The notes beneath the pieces are model-generated. The model was given only the letters and a program-made list of their open reading frames with translations, had not been told where the DNA came from and did no database searches. The position numbers and the translations under genes were made by a program. A stretch of 64,000 bases of DNA, from positions 62,001 to 126,000 of the forward strand of contig BORH01000004.1 in NCBI GenBank assembly GCA_018333075.1. Direction: 5' to 3'. Shown here piece after piece: positions 43,122-54,567 of this stretch (position 1 is the stretch's first letter; each line of letters begins with the position of its first letter). The stretch comes from Heyndrickxia sporothermodurans (GTDB lineage: Bacteria > Bacillota > Bacilli > Bacillales > Bacillaceae_C).

Positions 43122-44267
43122 ATGAAAGCAATTCTTGTCGATGATGAAGTTCTTGCCTTGGGATATTTGGAAAAATTATTAATTCAAATTGATTCAACAG
43201 TGGAAATAAGGAAGTTTGTTGATCCATTACTTGCAAAAGAAGAGATTCTTAAAAACGTGGTCGATGTCGTATTTTTAGATATTAATTTGCCAGAAATGAA
43301 TGGAATTGAATTAGCTGAGCAGTTAATTGAAGGGAAACCAGATTTACCGATCATTTTTATTACAGCGTATAGAGACTACGCGATTAAGGCATTTGAAATA
43401 AATGCTTTAGACTACCTTGTAAAGCCTTTTACAATGGAACGACTAAGTACAACGTTAAATAGGATTCAAAAACAAATTGATCCGAACAACGAGCTAAACA
43501 TTCAGCAGAATGGAAAATTATACTTGACCCTATTTAATCAGGTTTCATTGAAAAGGGATGATGGGACAGAGATAGAACTAATCTGGCGAACGAAAAAAAC
43601 AGAGGAGTTATTTTTATATTTATTATCACATAATGGGAAATTCGTTCGAAAATCCTTCCTTGTTGAAATTCTTTGGCCAGATAATGAAACCGAAAAGGTA
43701 TATTCTTATCTTTATACAGCTATTTATCATATTAGAAAAGTAATTAAGGAGTATAGTGATTTTTTGCAATTGAAAAATACGGCAGACGGCTATACCCTTT
43801 TGTTAAATAATGTAGAGCTTGATACAGTAAAGTTTGAAAAGAAAATGAATAACATTCCAGCTATCTGTAAGAAGACAGAAGCATTATACGAACTGGCACT
43901 AACTATTTATACAGGTGAGTATTTACAGGAGTATGACTATTGGTGGGCAGAAGCAGAACGTGAAAAATTAAAAAAATGGTGGATTTGGGCTTCTTATCAG
44001 CTTGCTAATTGGTATTATAACGAGAAGAAAATAGAAAAAGCATTAAAAATATTTTTGCTTATTTCTGAACGTCTACCTGAAGAGGAAGATGCTAGTTTAA
44101 AAGTGATGCAAATATATGAAGCAACAGAGAACTTCTTATTGGTCGAGCAGCAATATGATCAGCTGAAGAGCTTTTTAGAAACTGAGTTAAATATAGAACC
44201 AAGTTCACATATAGAAGAATGGTTTAATCGTTTTCAAAAAAGAAAAGAAGCGATAAAAAATATTTAG
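43122..44267 (+). CDS. Response regulator with C-terminal winged helix and BTAD domain
   Basis: 381 residues. An N-terminal receiver (1-120) has the acid pocket VDDE, phosphorylatable D53 in VVFLDINLPEMNG, the Thr/Ser region FITAYRDYAIKAF and Lys in YLVKPF. A DNA-binding winged helix follows (about 150-225: LLSHNGKFVRKSFLVEILWP, YLYTAIYHIRKVI), then a SARP-like BTAD/TPR region (245-381: YTGEYLQEYDYWWAEAEREKL, FLLISERLPEEEDASLKVMQIYE). No histidine kinase gene is adjacent, so it is an orphan here. It is divergent from the giant adhesin and just upstream of the sortase, making it the obvious regulator of this surface locus. GGAAGGAG precedes the start. Confidence 0.88.
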   Translation: MKAILVDDEVLALGYLEKLLIQIDSTVEIRKFVDPLLAKEEILKNVVDVVFLDINLPEMNGIELAEQLIEGKPDLPIIFITAYRDYAIKAFEINALDYLVKPFTMERLSTTLNRIQKQIDPNNELNIQQNGKLYLTLFNQVSLKRDDGTEIELIWRTKKTEELFLYLLSHNGKFVRKSFLVEILWPDNETEKVYSYLYTAIYHIRKVIKEYSDFLQLKNTADGYTLLLNNVELDTVKFEKKMNNIPAICKKTEALYELALTIYTGEYLQEYDYWWAEAEREKLKKWWIWASYQLANWYYNEKKIEKALKIFLLISERLPEEEDASLKVMQIYEATENFLLVEQQYDQLKSFLETELNIEPSSHIEEWFNRFQKRKEAIKNI

Positions 44268-44334
44268 TTAAAGCTCTATTATAAAATTTATCGTTTTTAA
44301 ACAGAAATTTTTAGGTTAAAAAGGAGAGCTCCTA

Positions 44335-44919
44335 GTGATAAAATGGCTTGGATATCTTTTACTTATATGTGGTATATGCTTAATTGCTGTCTTTATGTTT
44401 CAATTTTTTCATAGTGAACATTCACAAAAAGACGCATTGGATGAGGCTAAAGCTAAAATTCACACTTATCAAACGAAAAAACTGGATGATCTAAATAATA
44501 TTGCGAAATCCTTTCGTGCACAACAATATGAAGCAATTGCAACGCTGGAAATTCCAAAGCTTAATAAAACATTACCAGTTGTCGAGGGCGCAGATGAAAA
44601 GGCATTAGATAAAGGGATTGGTCACTTATCTCAATCTGTTTTTCCAGGTCAGGGAGATCAAATTGTATTTTCAGGCCATCGTGACACTGTATTTAGGGAC
44701 TTTAATAAAATTGAAATTGGAGACGCCTTTATTGTTCATATGCCGTATGGTACCTTTAAATATAAAATTAAGAAGACAAAAATTGTCAAAGAAGATGATC
44801 AAACGGTTATTCGGAAAATGGGAAAAGAAGAACTCGTAGTAACAACCTGTTATCCATTTTATTATATTGGAAATGCCCCTAAACGATTTATTGCTTATGC
44901 GTATTTAGATAACGAATAG
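44335..44919 (+). CDS. Class D sortase
   Basis: 194-residue transpeptidase with one N-terminal membrane anchor (about 5-25). The catalytic residues are all present: H115 in FSGHRDTVF, C172 in VVTTCYPF and R184 in APKRFIAY. The TTCYPF form and the short, single-anchor layout fit class D. B. anthracis SrtC, of this class, uses LPNTA, the same motif that ends the giant adhesin here, so the substrate is probably that protein. GTG start with AAGGAG 8-9 bases upstream. It follows the response regulator by 67 bases and may be in the same transcript. Confidence 0.9.
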   Translation: MIKWLGYLLLICGICLIAVFMFQFFHSEHSQKDALDEAKAKIHTYQTKKLDDLNNIAKSFRAQQYEAIATLEIPKLNKTLPVVEGADEKALDKGIGHLSQSVFPGQGDQIVFSGHRDTVFRDFNKIEIGDAFIVHMPYGTFKYKIKKTKIVKEDDQTVIRKMGKEELVVTTCYPFYYIGNAPKRFIAYAYLDNE

Positions 44920-45060
44920 AAGGAAGGTTAATAACATAGAGCCAATTGAAAGTGGCTTTCGGTTTATAAGACAGTAATTCTAGTAAATGGATTGAGAAGT
45001 ACTTCCTAAATTGCATAGAAACAAAAAAATCGAGTTTCTTAAAATTTTCAGCAAGAAAAA

Positions 45061-45106
45061 AGGGTCTGTCCTAAAAGCAAAGAACAGACACTTTTGGACA
45101 GACCCT
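45061..45106. terminator. Bidirectional terminator, sortase / chemoreceptor
   Basis: AGGGTCTGTCC pairs with GGACAGACCCT, with CTAAAAGC and CTTTTGG regions extending the stem. The minus-strand side continues into TTTTTTC. Confidence 0.85.
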
Positions 45107-45124
45107 ATTTTTATTGGATAGTAT

Positions 45125-46804
45125 TTATCTTTTAAACTTCTGAATAAGTAGATTTAAATCTTCAGCAAGAATGGCCAAGGAGCTTGCATTTACTGAAATT
45201 TCTTCAATCGAGCTGCTCGATTGCTGAAGCGAGGCAGAGGTTTGCTCTACTCCTGCTGCTGCTTGCTCTGAGACGGAAGCAATATTAGAAATCTCTTCAG
45301 TGAGCTTTTGATTACTTTTTTCAATGTCCTTAATATCCTCCGATATTTCTTCCATTTTTCTATTAACATGAACGATGGAGCTGGTTATTCTTTCGAAGGC
45401 TTTACCTGTTTGGCTAATTTGCTCAGTTCCTTGTTCAACTTCCTCATAGCTGTTAAGCAATGAATTCGTTACATTCGCTGTTTCCTGCTGGATACTTGTA
45501 ATGATATTGGTGATTCCAGAAATGGAGGAGTTCACTTGCTCGGCTAATTTTTTTACTTCACCTGCTACTACAGCGAATCCTTTTCCATGTTCACCTGCTC
45601 TTGCAGCTTCGATGGCAGCATTGAGTGATAATAAATTGGTTTGCTCTGAAATCTCTTTAATAACTTGGATGAGCTGAGAAATATTTTTTGTATGCTCATC
45701 AAGTGCTTTTACCTTATGTACAGAATCTTTAACAGTATCATACATTTTATTTACTTTTTCAATTGATGCTTCCATAGCGTTTTTCCCTTGTACAGTAAGG
45801 GATAATACATCCATTGCTGTTTGTGTAATCTGTTGACCATTATGATTCGTATGAGATATTTTCTCTGAAAAAGTATACATAGCTTCTGATAATTCTGAAG
45901 CAGATTTTGCTTGAACTTCTGCACCTGCAGATAATTCTTGCATGGTTGAGACCATTTGTTTGCTTCCTTCAGATACTTGATTTGCTGATTGAGTTAATTC
46001 TTCGCTTTGACTTGAAACGGTTTCCGAAGCTGCTGCAATTTCTGTTACAAATATACGAAGCTGTTCATTCATGGAATTAACTGAGTGAATCAGCTGACCA
46101 ATTTCATCCTTTGATTTTGTTGGAATATCCTCGTTAGATAAATCTCCAGAAGTGATTTGCTTCATCCGATTGACGATTTTTAAAATTGGTTTAGTAATAG
46201 AGCGTGAGACAATGAGTGAAATAACAATTGATAATACAGTAATGATAATTAATAAAAATAGACTATGATTTAACGCTTTTTGTCCAGCATCGATAGCAGT
46301 TGTTCCGCTAGCATTTATCGCTTCTTCTCTTTGATCAGCCAACTGCTGAAAACCAGAAAGAATTTGTTTACCGGTAGGCTCTACCTCGGTTTTAAAGTTT
46401 TCGATTGCTTTTTCTTTATCTCCAGAATCATATACTTGAAAAACCTTTTCTTCAACAATCTTCCTCCACTCAATACTTTTATCGATTAAATTTTTAGCCT
46501 GTTTTGAGTTGGATAATTGTAACACTTCAGTTTGAATCTCTTTACTTAATGAAGTATATTGATCAAATTCAACTTTGTAATTTACTTCTCCAAATAATAT
46601 ATATGCCCTCGCAGCTGAAATTCTTTGAGATAAATTATATTTCAATCTTTCATCAGCTGTTAGTAGCGGTAGTTGATTTGAAATTACATTTTCTGATTGT
46701 TTTTTATTCTTTAATATTGAGTAATAATTAACGCCACCTAAAATTAAACAGAAAACGACAATAACGCTAAAACCACCTAAAATCTTCCCTTTTAAACTCC
46801 GCAA
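45125..46804 (-). CDS. Methyl-accepting chemotaxis protein
   Basis: 559 residues. Transmembrane 1 at about 8-28 and 2 at about 185-207 bracket a helical 4HB-type ligand-binding domain. A HAMP domain follows (about 205-260: [31 protein letters not shown]). The C-terminal signalling domain has the invariant hairpin tip with [33 protein letters not shown] (around 395-430). TTG at 46804 is used because AGGAGG lies upstream at good spacing; an upstream ATG frame has none. Ligand is unknown. Downstream of a sortase locus and upstream (on the opposite strand) of a sugar PTS, but with its own terminator. Confidence 0.9.
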   Translation of the reverse strand: MRSLKGKILGGFSVIVVFCLILGGVNYYSILKNKKQSENVISNQLPLLTADERLKYNLSQRISAARAYILFGEVNYKVEFDQYTSLSKEIQTEVLQLSNSKQAKNLIDKSIEWRKIVEEKVFQVYDSGDKEKAIENFKTEVEPTGKQILSGFQQLADQREEAINASGTTAIDAGQKALNHSLFLLIIITVLSIVISLIVSRSITKPILKIVNRMKQITSGDLSNEDIPTKSKDEIGQLIHSVNSMNEQLRIFVTEIAAASETVSSQSEELTQSANQVSEGSKQMVSTMQELSAGAEVQAKSASELSEAMYTFSEKISHTNHNGQQITQTAMDVLSLTVQGKNAMEASIEKVNKMYDTVKDSVHKVKALDEHTKNISQLIQVIKEISEQTNLLSLNAAIEAARAGEHGKGFAVVAGEVKKLAEQVNSSISGITNIITSIQQETANVTNSLLNSYEEVEQGTEQISQTGKAFERITSSIVHVNRKMEEISEDIKDIEKSNQKLTEEISNIASVSEQAAAGVEQTSASLQQSSSSIEEISVNASSLAILAEDLNLLIQKFKR

Positions 46805-46912
46805 TCTATATTCTCCTCCTAGTTGCAAAATATAATATAGTATAATTTGTGGAAAAAATTTCCGCGACACCTATATTACCATATTTTTCTGGTTGCAAAT
46901 ATAGATATTTTC

Positions 46913-47644
46913 TTACGATTGCATCATGTTTTTTCGTATGGAATGGGCGGTTTCCTCTAATATATATACAACTGGTATTTGAGTAGTGATATTGGCCTCA
47001 CCTAAAAATACCTCTGTTACATAATAAGCGATGTTGATATCAGACATTCTTGCTAATGTACAGTTTTTGCTATTAGTAATACTGATAATTTTACTGCCTT
47101 CTCCTTTTAATAGACTGGCAAGGTTTAACGTAAAATCTGTTTCTCCTGATACAGATAGGATAATTGAAATGCTATCTTTTAATTCCCTACTGTTAATCGG
47201 ATAAAAGGGATCCTTAATAAAAGAAGAAAATTTACCTAAGCTTGAGAAGTATCTTGCACCAAACTCCGCAAGAATACCTGAACTACCTGTTCCAACAAAG
47301 ATAACTTTACTAGACTTTGCTACTAATTCCGCGGTTTCTTGGATATAAGCTTCGAAATTACCCTTCATCGTTCTTTCGACAAATTCAGATAAATAGTGCT
47401 TAGTAGATTTTAAGTTGGCTTTCTCTTTACGATCTAAGTGAAGCTTAAGTTTTACTTTAAATTCAGAAAATCCCTCACAGTTTAATTTTCTGCAAAACCT
47501 CAAAATGGTTGAGGTTGAAACATGGGTAGCATCAGCAAGTTCTCTAATACGCATATAGATAACCTTATCACTATTTTTAGTAATGTAATTATATAGTAGA
47601 ATCTCTAATTCATTAAATGCCGAAATGGCTTCATTAGTAAACAA
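46913..47644 (-). CDS. RpiR/MurR-family transcriptional regulator with SIS domain
   Basis: 243 residues. The N-terminal RpiR helix-turn-helix (1-75) shows IRELADATHVSTSTILRFCRKLNCEGFSEFK (at about 36-66), and a SIS sugar-phosphate-binding domain occupies the rest (KVIFVGTGSSGILAEFGARY; ISIILSVSGET; GSKIISITNSKNC). TTG at 47644 is preferred, preceded by TGGAGGG at 8 bases; ATG 21 bases upstream overlaps this site. It is divergent from a phospho-beta-glucosidase/PTS operon and should regulate it in response to a phosphorylated disaccharide or glucose-6-phosphate. Confidence 0.85.
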   Translation of the reverse strand: MFTNEAISAFNELEILLYNYITKNSDKVIYMRIRELADATHVSTSTILRFCRKLNCEGFSEFKVKLKLHLDRKEKANLKSTKHYLSEFVERTMKGNFEAYIQETAELVAKSSKVIFVGTGSSGILAEFGARYFSSLGKFSSFIKDPFYPINSRELKDSISIILSVSGETDFTLNLASLLKGEGSKIISITNSKNCTLARMSDINIAYYVTEVFLGEANITTQIPVVYILEETAHSIRKNMMQS

Positions 47645-47799
47645 ATCCTGTTCCCTCCAAAACACTTATTTGTGTATAAAATTCTGATAATTAATCATAC
47701 CACGATGATAGGAATAAAAAAACAGGTTGTTTTTTTTATGTAACAAATTCCATTGAGTGAAAAATGGAACTAATTAAAAAATTCTTATTACACAGAAAA

Positions 47800-47813
47800 T
47801 GAAAACGCGTACA
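47800..47813 (+). promoter_or_regulatory. Probable cre site (CcpA) before the cellobiose-type PTS operon
   Basis: TGAAAACGCGTACA matches the catabolite-responsive element consensus at all but one position. It sits 25 bases before the GH1 start, suited to blocking initiation when glucose is available. Confidence 0.6.
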
Positions 47814-47819
47814 ATTTGA

Positions 47820-49594
<1,775 letters not shown>

Positions 49595-49714
49595 TTTATT
49601 TATTTTTCATTGGTGCTTTAAATAATGTCTTTAAAAGAGGCTCCAGAGTTACAGAACAAAGGGAATTATGGGAAATAAAACCATCGATAAAATTATTTAT
49701 AGGGGGAATTTTAT

Positions 49715-51058
49715 ATGGGGTTTATGTCTACATTTGAAAGATTTGCGGAAAAAGCATTAGTTCCGGTTGCTTCTAAACTGAACTCTCAACGGCATATTGT
49801 GTCCATTCGAGATGCATTCATTTTAGCTTTTCCTATTACATTAGCAGGTTCATTGATTGTTCTACTAAATTTTGCAGTATTAGCACCTGATGGTTTTATT
49901 GCAAAAATATTATTCCTTCATAAGCTTTTCCCGCAATTAGCCGATTTGCAGCAAGTATTTTCACCGGTACTAAACGGGTCAGTCAATATATTATCGATGT
50001 TTATTGTTTTTCTTGTTGCAAGGAATATGGCCATTTCTCTTAAAGCGGATGAATTGCTTTGTGGATTAACAGGTTTATCGACGTTTTTCATTATTTATCC
50101 TCCATATAAAGCAGTCGATGGAGGCAATTTTTTAACGACTCAATGGGTTGGTGCTCAAGGTTTATTTGTTGCCATAATTGTTGGGCTCATTGTAGGAGAA
50201 TTTTTTAGTAGATTGTCCAAATCGAAACGATTGCAAATTAATATGCCTGCATCGGTACCACCAGCTGTTTCTCGTTCCTTTAAAGTGTTATTTCCAATCA
50301 TGATTATCACTGTTGTGTTTGCGATTGGAAACGCTATCATCAATGCGATCTATCCAAAAGGTATACATGAATTAATTTATGCAGTTCTTCAAACACCATT
50401 AAAGCATCTAGGCACAAATATTGTTTCACTTGTTGTATTAGCAATTGTGTCTAATCTATTATGGGTATTTGGGATTCATGGTCCGAATACAATTGCCGCG
50501 ATTCGTGAAGCGATGTTTGCAGAAGCTAATTTAGATAATTTGAATTATGTTGCAGCCCATGGGTCTGCTTGGGGGGCGCCATATCCAGTTACATGGGCGT
50601 TAAATGATGCCTTTGCAAATTATGGCGGTTCAGGAATGACATTAGGATTACTCATTGCTATATTTATTGTTGCCAAACGAAAGGATTATCGTGATATAGG
50701 AAAGCTTTCTATTGCACCGGGGCTCTTTAATATTAATGAACCAGTAATTTTCGGACTTCCAGTGGTGTTAAATCCCATTTTAATTCTTCCGTTTATCATC
50801 GTACCAGCAGTTAATATTATTATTGGTTACTTGGCGATTATTACTGGACTGATTCCTCCAATTGCTTATTCAGTACCATGGACAACTCCCGGACCACTCA
50901 TTGCATTTTTAGGTACAGGTGGTAACTGGCTTGCATTAATCATTGGTTTTGTCTGTTTAGCTGTTTCTACCCTTATCTATTTACCTTTTGTAATAGCAGC
51001 TAATAAAGCTACTGGGACTACTTATAGTAGTGGTACCGACTCTGAAAAAACAGCATAA
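49715..51058 (+). CDS. celB: PTS cellobiose-family EIIC permease
   Basis: 447-residue membrane component with about ten hydrophobic segments. Typical EIIC(Lac/Cel) elements: RDAFILAFPITLAGSLIVL (about 29-47), GIHGPNTIAAIREAMF, WGAPYPVTWAL and FNINEPVIFGLPVVLNP (about 344-360, the substrate-binding region). GGGGGAATT precedes the ATG, 120 bases after EIIB. It imports a beta-linked disaccharide such as cellobiose while phosphorylating it with EIIB. Sugar specificity is inferred from the two phospho-beta-glucosidases in the operon. Confidence 0.9.
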   Translation: MGFMSTFERFAEKALVPVASKLNSQRHIVSIRDAFILAFPITLAGSLIVLLNFAVLAPDGFIAKILFLHKLFPQLADLQQVFSPVLNGSVNILSMFIVFLVARNMAISLKADELLCGLTGLSTFFIIYPPYKAVDGGNFLTTQWVGAQGLFVAIIVGLIVGEFFSRLSKSKRLQINMPASVPPAVSRSFKVLFPIMIITVVFAIGNAIINAIYPKGIHELIYAVLQTPLKHLGTNIVSLVVLAIVSNLLWVFGIHGPNTIAAIREAMFAEANLDNLNYVAAHGSAWGAPYPVTWALNDAFANYGGSGMTLGLLIAIFIVAKRKDYRDIGKLSIAPGLFNINEPVIFGLPVVLNPILILPFIIVPAVNIIIGYLAIITGLIPPIAYSVPWTTPGPLIAFLGTGGNWLALIIGFVCLAVSTLIYLPFVIAANKATGTTYSSGTDSEKTA

Positions 51059-51070
51059 GGTAGGATGATT

Positions 51071-51298
51071 ATGAATCAATATCATGTTCAATTTTTATGC
51101 GGACAAATTAAATTCGTGGAAGACTTTTTCCAGAATTATCAGGATGAGAAAGTCATTACTACTGTTAAAAAAATAAATAAAATTAAGGCAGAAATTCAAG
51201 TAAGTACAGTCTTATCAATAGATGAAACTATTAACCATTTAAAAACCATTTTTAAGCAATCCTCATATGGGTCTGCATTGCATTTTACTGTACAGTAA
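51071..51298 (+). CDS. Small PTS-operon protein of unknown function
   Basis: 75 residues (MNQYHVQFLCGQIKFVEDFF...). It is predicted to be soluble, with an alternating strand/helix pattern and one Cys, and ends in SSYGSALHFTVQ. The second in-frame ATG (51071) is chosen because AAGGTAGG is well spaced for it. It begins 12 bases after EIIC and is followed by EIIA, so it is translated with the transporter. I do not recognise the family. The tight placement inside a conserved-type PTS operon suggests an accessory or regulatory role. Confidence 0.6.
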   Translation: MNQYHVQFLCGQIKFVEDFFQNYQDEKVITTVKKINKIKAEIQVSTVLSIDETINHLKTIFKQSSYGSALHFTVQ

Positions 51299-51457
51299 TA
51301 GATACACAAATATAAGTTGTTGTAAGTAATGAATAAATAAAGGGGAATTTTCTAAAAGGAAGGTTCCCGCTTTAGGATATTTAAGCTGATAGAAGGGTGT
51401 AAAAAATCAATATTGATGTGAATTCTTGAGCAAATAGAAAAAGGATGTAGATGAAAA

Positions 51458-51781
51458 ATGGAAGGAATAGAATTAATAGCCTTTAATATGATCAGTCAAG
51501 TAGGAATGGCCAAAAGTATGATAATGGAAGCTCTGTATGCTGCAAGAGAAGGGAATTATGATGAAGCAGAAAAGAAACTTCAGGAATCACAGAGCTATTT
51601 AAATGATGGGCATAAGGTACATCATAAATTAATACAAGAGGAGGCATCAGGAAAACAGCTTCCTTTTTCAATATTAATTATGCATGCAGAAGATCAAATG
51701 ATGAGTGCTGAAACAATTAGTGATTTGGTAAAGGAAATGATACGGATGTACCGGGATATTCATCAATTAAATGAAAAGTAG
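51458..51781 (+). CDS. celC: PTS lactose/cellobiose-family EIIA
   Basis: 107-residue three-helix EIIA. The phosphorylated His lies in FSILIMHAEDQMM (about residue 76), and AKSMIMEALYAAREGNYDEAE at the N-terminus is typical. Accepts phosphate from HPr and gives it to EIIB. AAAGGATG precedes the start. A 160-base gap with a GGGAA/TTCCC hairpin separates it from the preceding small gene. Confidence 0.9.
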   Translation: MEGIELIAFNMISQVGMAKSMIMEALYAAREGNYDEAEKKLQESQSYLNDGHKVHHKLIQEEASGKQLPFSILIMHAEDQMMSAETISDLVKEMIRMYRDIHQLNEK

Positions 51782-51805
51782 TTTTTTGAACTGGAGGAGG
51801 CAAAC

Positions 51806-53128
51806 ATGGCAAAAGGAATCAAAGTAGTAACAATTGGTGGAGGATCAAGCTATACACCTGAATTAATAGAAGGATTTATTCATAGATATCACGAGCTTCC
51901 TATTCGTGAGTTATGGCTAGTCGATATTGAGGAAGGAAAAGAGAAGCTTGAAATTGTCGGGGCTCTTGCCAAACGGATGGTGGAAAGAGCAGGAGTTCCG
52001 ATAGATATCCAATTAACGATTAATAGAAGAGAAGCTTTAGAAGGTGCTGATTTTGTGACGACTCAATTTCGAGTAGGCTCACTTGAAGCCCGTGCAAAGG
52101 ATGAAAGAATTCCTTTAAATTATAATGTGATTGGGCAAGAAACAAATGGACCTGGTGGGTTATTTAAAGGATTACGAACAATACCTGTTATTTTAGAAAT
52201 TTGTAAGGACATTGAAGAACTGTGTCCAGATGCATGGTTAATTAATTTTACCAATCCAGCTGGTATGGTAACAGAGGCTGTTCTACGTTATAGCAATATT
52301 AAAAGGGTTGTTGGTTTATGCAATGTCCCTATCGGAATGAAAATGGGAATTGCCAAAGCAATCGATGTAGACGCTAGTCGAGTCCATATTGATTTTGCCG
52401 GGTTAAATCATATGGTATTTGGTTTAAATGTATATTTAGATGGAGTAAATATTCTAGATAAAGTCATTGATGAGATGACTAATCCTAAAAATGAAATGAC
52501 GATGAAAAATATTTCTGGTCTGGCATGGGAGCCAGAGTTTATTAGAGGACTTGGTGTTATCCCATGTGGATATCATCGCTATTATTATAAAACGAGTGAA
52601 ATGCTTGCAGATGAACTAGAATCAGCTCAAACATTAGGAACGAGGGCGGAAGTCGTCAAAAAACTAGAAGCAGAACTATTTGAACTATATAAGAATCCTG
52701 ATTTAGATTATAAGCCTCCGCAATTAGAAAAACGTGGCGGTGCCTATTATAGTGATGCGGCTTGTAGTCTGATACATTCTATTTATAATGATAAACAGGA
52801 TATTCAGACGGTTAATACGCGAAATAATGGAGCGATTGCAAGTATTCCGAATGACTCTGCTATTGAGGCAAATTGTATTATTACCAAAAATGGTCCTAAA
52901 CCGATTGTTGTAGGAGATTTACCAGTCGCAGTAAGAGGTCTTGTCCAGCAAATTAAATCTTTTGAAAGAGTAGCAGCTGAGGCGGCAGTGACAGGTGACT
53001 ATCAAACTGCCCTTTTAGCCATGACAATTAATCCGCTGGTTCCATCAGATAAGGTGGCAAAGCAGCTTTTAGATGAAATGCTAGAAGCGCATAAAGTGCA
53101 TCTTCCGCAGTTTTGGATAACACCATAA
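51806..53128 (+). CDS. 6-phospho-beta-glucosidase, GH4 (LicH/CelF-like)
   Basis: 440-residue NAD+- and metal-dependent glycosidase. The Rossmann start is [18 protein letters not shown] (about 6-23). [27 protein letters not shown] and [10 protein letters not shown] (Cys as metal ligand, around 172) and a following AGLNHMVFG are characteristic of GH4. It uses an oxidation-elimination mechanism, unlike the GH1 enzyme at the head of this operon, so two unrelated enzymes with the same general function are co-encoded. GGAGGAGG precedes the ATG. Confidence 0.9.
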   Translation: MAKGIKVVTIGGGSSYTPELIEGFIHRYHELPIRELWLVDIEEGKEKLEIVGALAKRMVERAGVPIDIQLTINRREALEGADFVTTQFRVGSLEARAKDERIPLNYNVIGQETNGPGGLFKGLRTIPVILEICKDIEELCPDAWLINFTNPAGMVTEAVLRYSNIKRVVGLCNVPIGMKMGIAKAIDVDASRVHIDFAGLNHMVFGLNVYLDGVNILDKVIDEMTNPKNEMTMKNISGLAWEPEFIRGLGVIPCGYHRYYYKTSEMLADELESAQTLGTRAEVVKKLEAELFELYKNPDLDYKPPQLEKRGGAYYSDAACSLIHSIYNDKQDIQTVNTRNNGAIASIPNDSAIEANCIITKNGPKPIVVGDLPVAVRGLVQQIKSFERVAAEAAVTGDYQTALLAMTINPLVPSDKVAKQLLDEMLEAHKVHLPQFWITP

Positions 53129-53228
53129 TTGTATGTCTGGTGTTCAATAGAATACAATATATTATTTTGAAGCTTTAAAACAATAATAAGTGAATATATA
53201 CAATGTGAAAAACATAAAAAATTATTAT

Positions 53229-53265
53229 AGGCATGGATTCAGTTAAATATACTGTCTCCATGCCT
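53229..53265. terminator. Hairpin at the end of the PTS operon
   Basis: AGGCATGGA (53229-53237) pairs perfectly with TCCATGCCT (53257-53265). The downstream U-tract is poor. It lies 100 bases after the GH4 stop and the same distance from the convergent gene. Confidence 0.55.
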
Positions 53266-53358
53266 GGATGTGTGTAGAATCAGGTTTATTTTAGAAGTTC
53301 CAATTATTCATACATTAAATTGATTCCTCTTTTTCTGATATACCATTTTAGTTTATTT

Positions 53359-54168
53359 CTATTTCAATGATTTTCGATAAGATGAATATGCTTTACTAGT
53401 TGCTTTAGGATACTCTGTTTTGTCCCATTTATGATCCCTACTCATTTCTTTATCGCTTAGGAGAAAGTAATTATAGCGTTTTACTTGCTTATGATTAGAG
53501 GTAATCGGGTCGTCCCATGTTGTATCTACGTGATAATAGGATTTTCCGATTTTAACCAAATTCCAAGCATGACTTTCCCAAGAATGACCACTCTTAGCTT
53601 TACCGACAACGAGGTAGTTTGGTATCTTTGCCTTATTAAGAAGTAATTTCATTGCGTCCGCATAGCCTTGACAAACACCAGTCCCTTTAATTAAAACTCC
53701 GTATGCATTGTACCTATTGGCCGGAACCTTTCCTTTTATATAATGTACATAATCATATTTTGTATGATTTACGATATAATCATGGAAATATTTTATTTGA
53801 TCAACCTTTTTCTTTTTTGATTTTGCCCCTTTAAGGATCGCATTTACTTTTTTATTTAGCTGTTTTATTTGAGTATTAATCGTTTTGGATGATCCCGTAT
53901 ATCCTAATTCTAACAAACCATTTGTCCAAAGAGTTATCTTAGAATAATCAATATAGAAGATTTCAGGATGATCCTCTGTAACCTTATGTAATACAGCAAA
54001 CACTCTACTATTATATTTAACCTTTACTTTAGACTTTTGAGACTGTAAAGCCTTGTAAATGACTTGATAATTAGAATCCTTTGTCAAATCAACAGTCTTT
54101 GCAAAAGTAGATTCATAAGGAAAAAGCAGACTCAACACCATGGCCAAAACCATTAAAACCTTCTTCAT
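53359..54168 (-). CDS. Secreted transglutaminase-like protein
   Basis: 269 residues with a signal peptide (MKKVLMVLAMVLSLLF...TFA). The transglutaminase-core triad is present: Cys in KGTGVCQGYADAMKLLL, His in WESHAWNLVKIG and Asp in YYHVDTTWDDP. A Lys-rich linker (KGAKSKKKKVDQIK) precedes the core. Such proteins may act as extracellular cysteine proteases or cross-linkers. ATG at 54168 is chosen, preceded by GGAGG; five residues further up is another ATG without spacing. Stands alone between the PTS operon and a repeat. Confidence 0.85.
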   Translation of the reverse strand: MKKVLMVLAMVLSLLFPYESTFAKTVDLTKDSNYQVIYKALQSQKSKVKVKYNSRVFAVLHKVTEDHPEIFYIDYSKITLWTNGLLELGYTGSSKTINTQIKQLNKKVNAILKGAKSKKKKVDQIKYFHDYIVNHTKYDYVHYIKGKVPANRYNAYGVLIKGTGVCQGYADAMKLLLNKAKIPNYLVVGKAKSGHSWESHAWNLVKIGKSYYHVDTTWDDPITSNHKQVKRYNYFLLSDKEMSRDHKWDKTEYPKATSKAYSSYRKSLK

Positions 54169-54230
54169 CTCTCTTTCCTCCAATCTAACACCTCTTTATC
54201 CAAATTATACATATTACTAGAATAATATTA

Positions 54231-54246
54231 AAGTGTCAGGCACCTT
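54231..54246. repeat. GTGTCAGGCACC repeat unit
   Basis: AAGTGTCAGGCACCTT: a single unit of the interspersed repeat family. It is 320 bases upstream of the RAYT-type transposase gene. Confidence 0.55.
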
Positions 54247-54567
54247 AAAAAGACATTAAATGATATTTTCCACCCCAGATGGACATAAATTTTATAAAAA
54301 GTTAGGGAAGGAGATAAGGGGAAGATGTCGAATGATGTATATAATACGTTTTTATTAATTGTGCTAAAGTTCAAATTTTAATCCTTAATTTTTCACTTCC
54401 ACTTTCCCCATTAATATTAATTATTTATTTTTTCCAAATAGTAACTTTTATAAAGAAATCAAATTTGCTTCTATTGTTTAATGTATGATCGTATTCATAT
54501 TTGTGAATAAATCATTTTAAGTAACAATAAAAAATAGGTGTACTGCACCAGAACAGGAGTGATTAGA
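54247..54567. other. Upstream region of the RAYT gene, no gene seen
   Basis: AT-rich, with no ORF bearing a ribosome site and no strong hairpin. GGAGTG at its right end belongs to the transposase gene. Confidence 0.45.
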
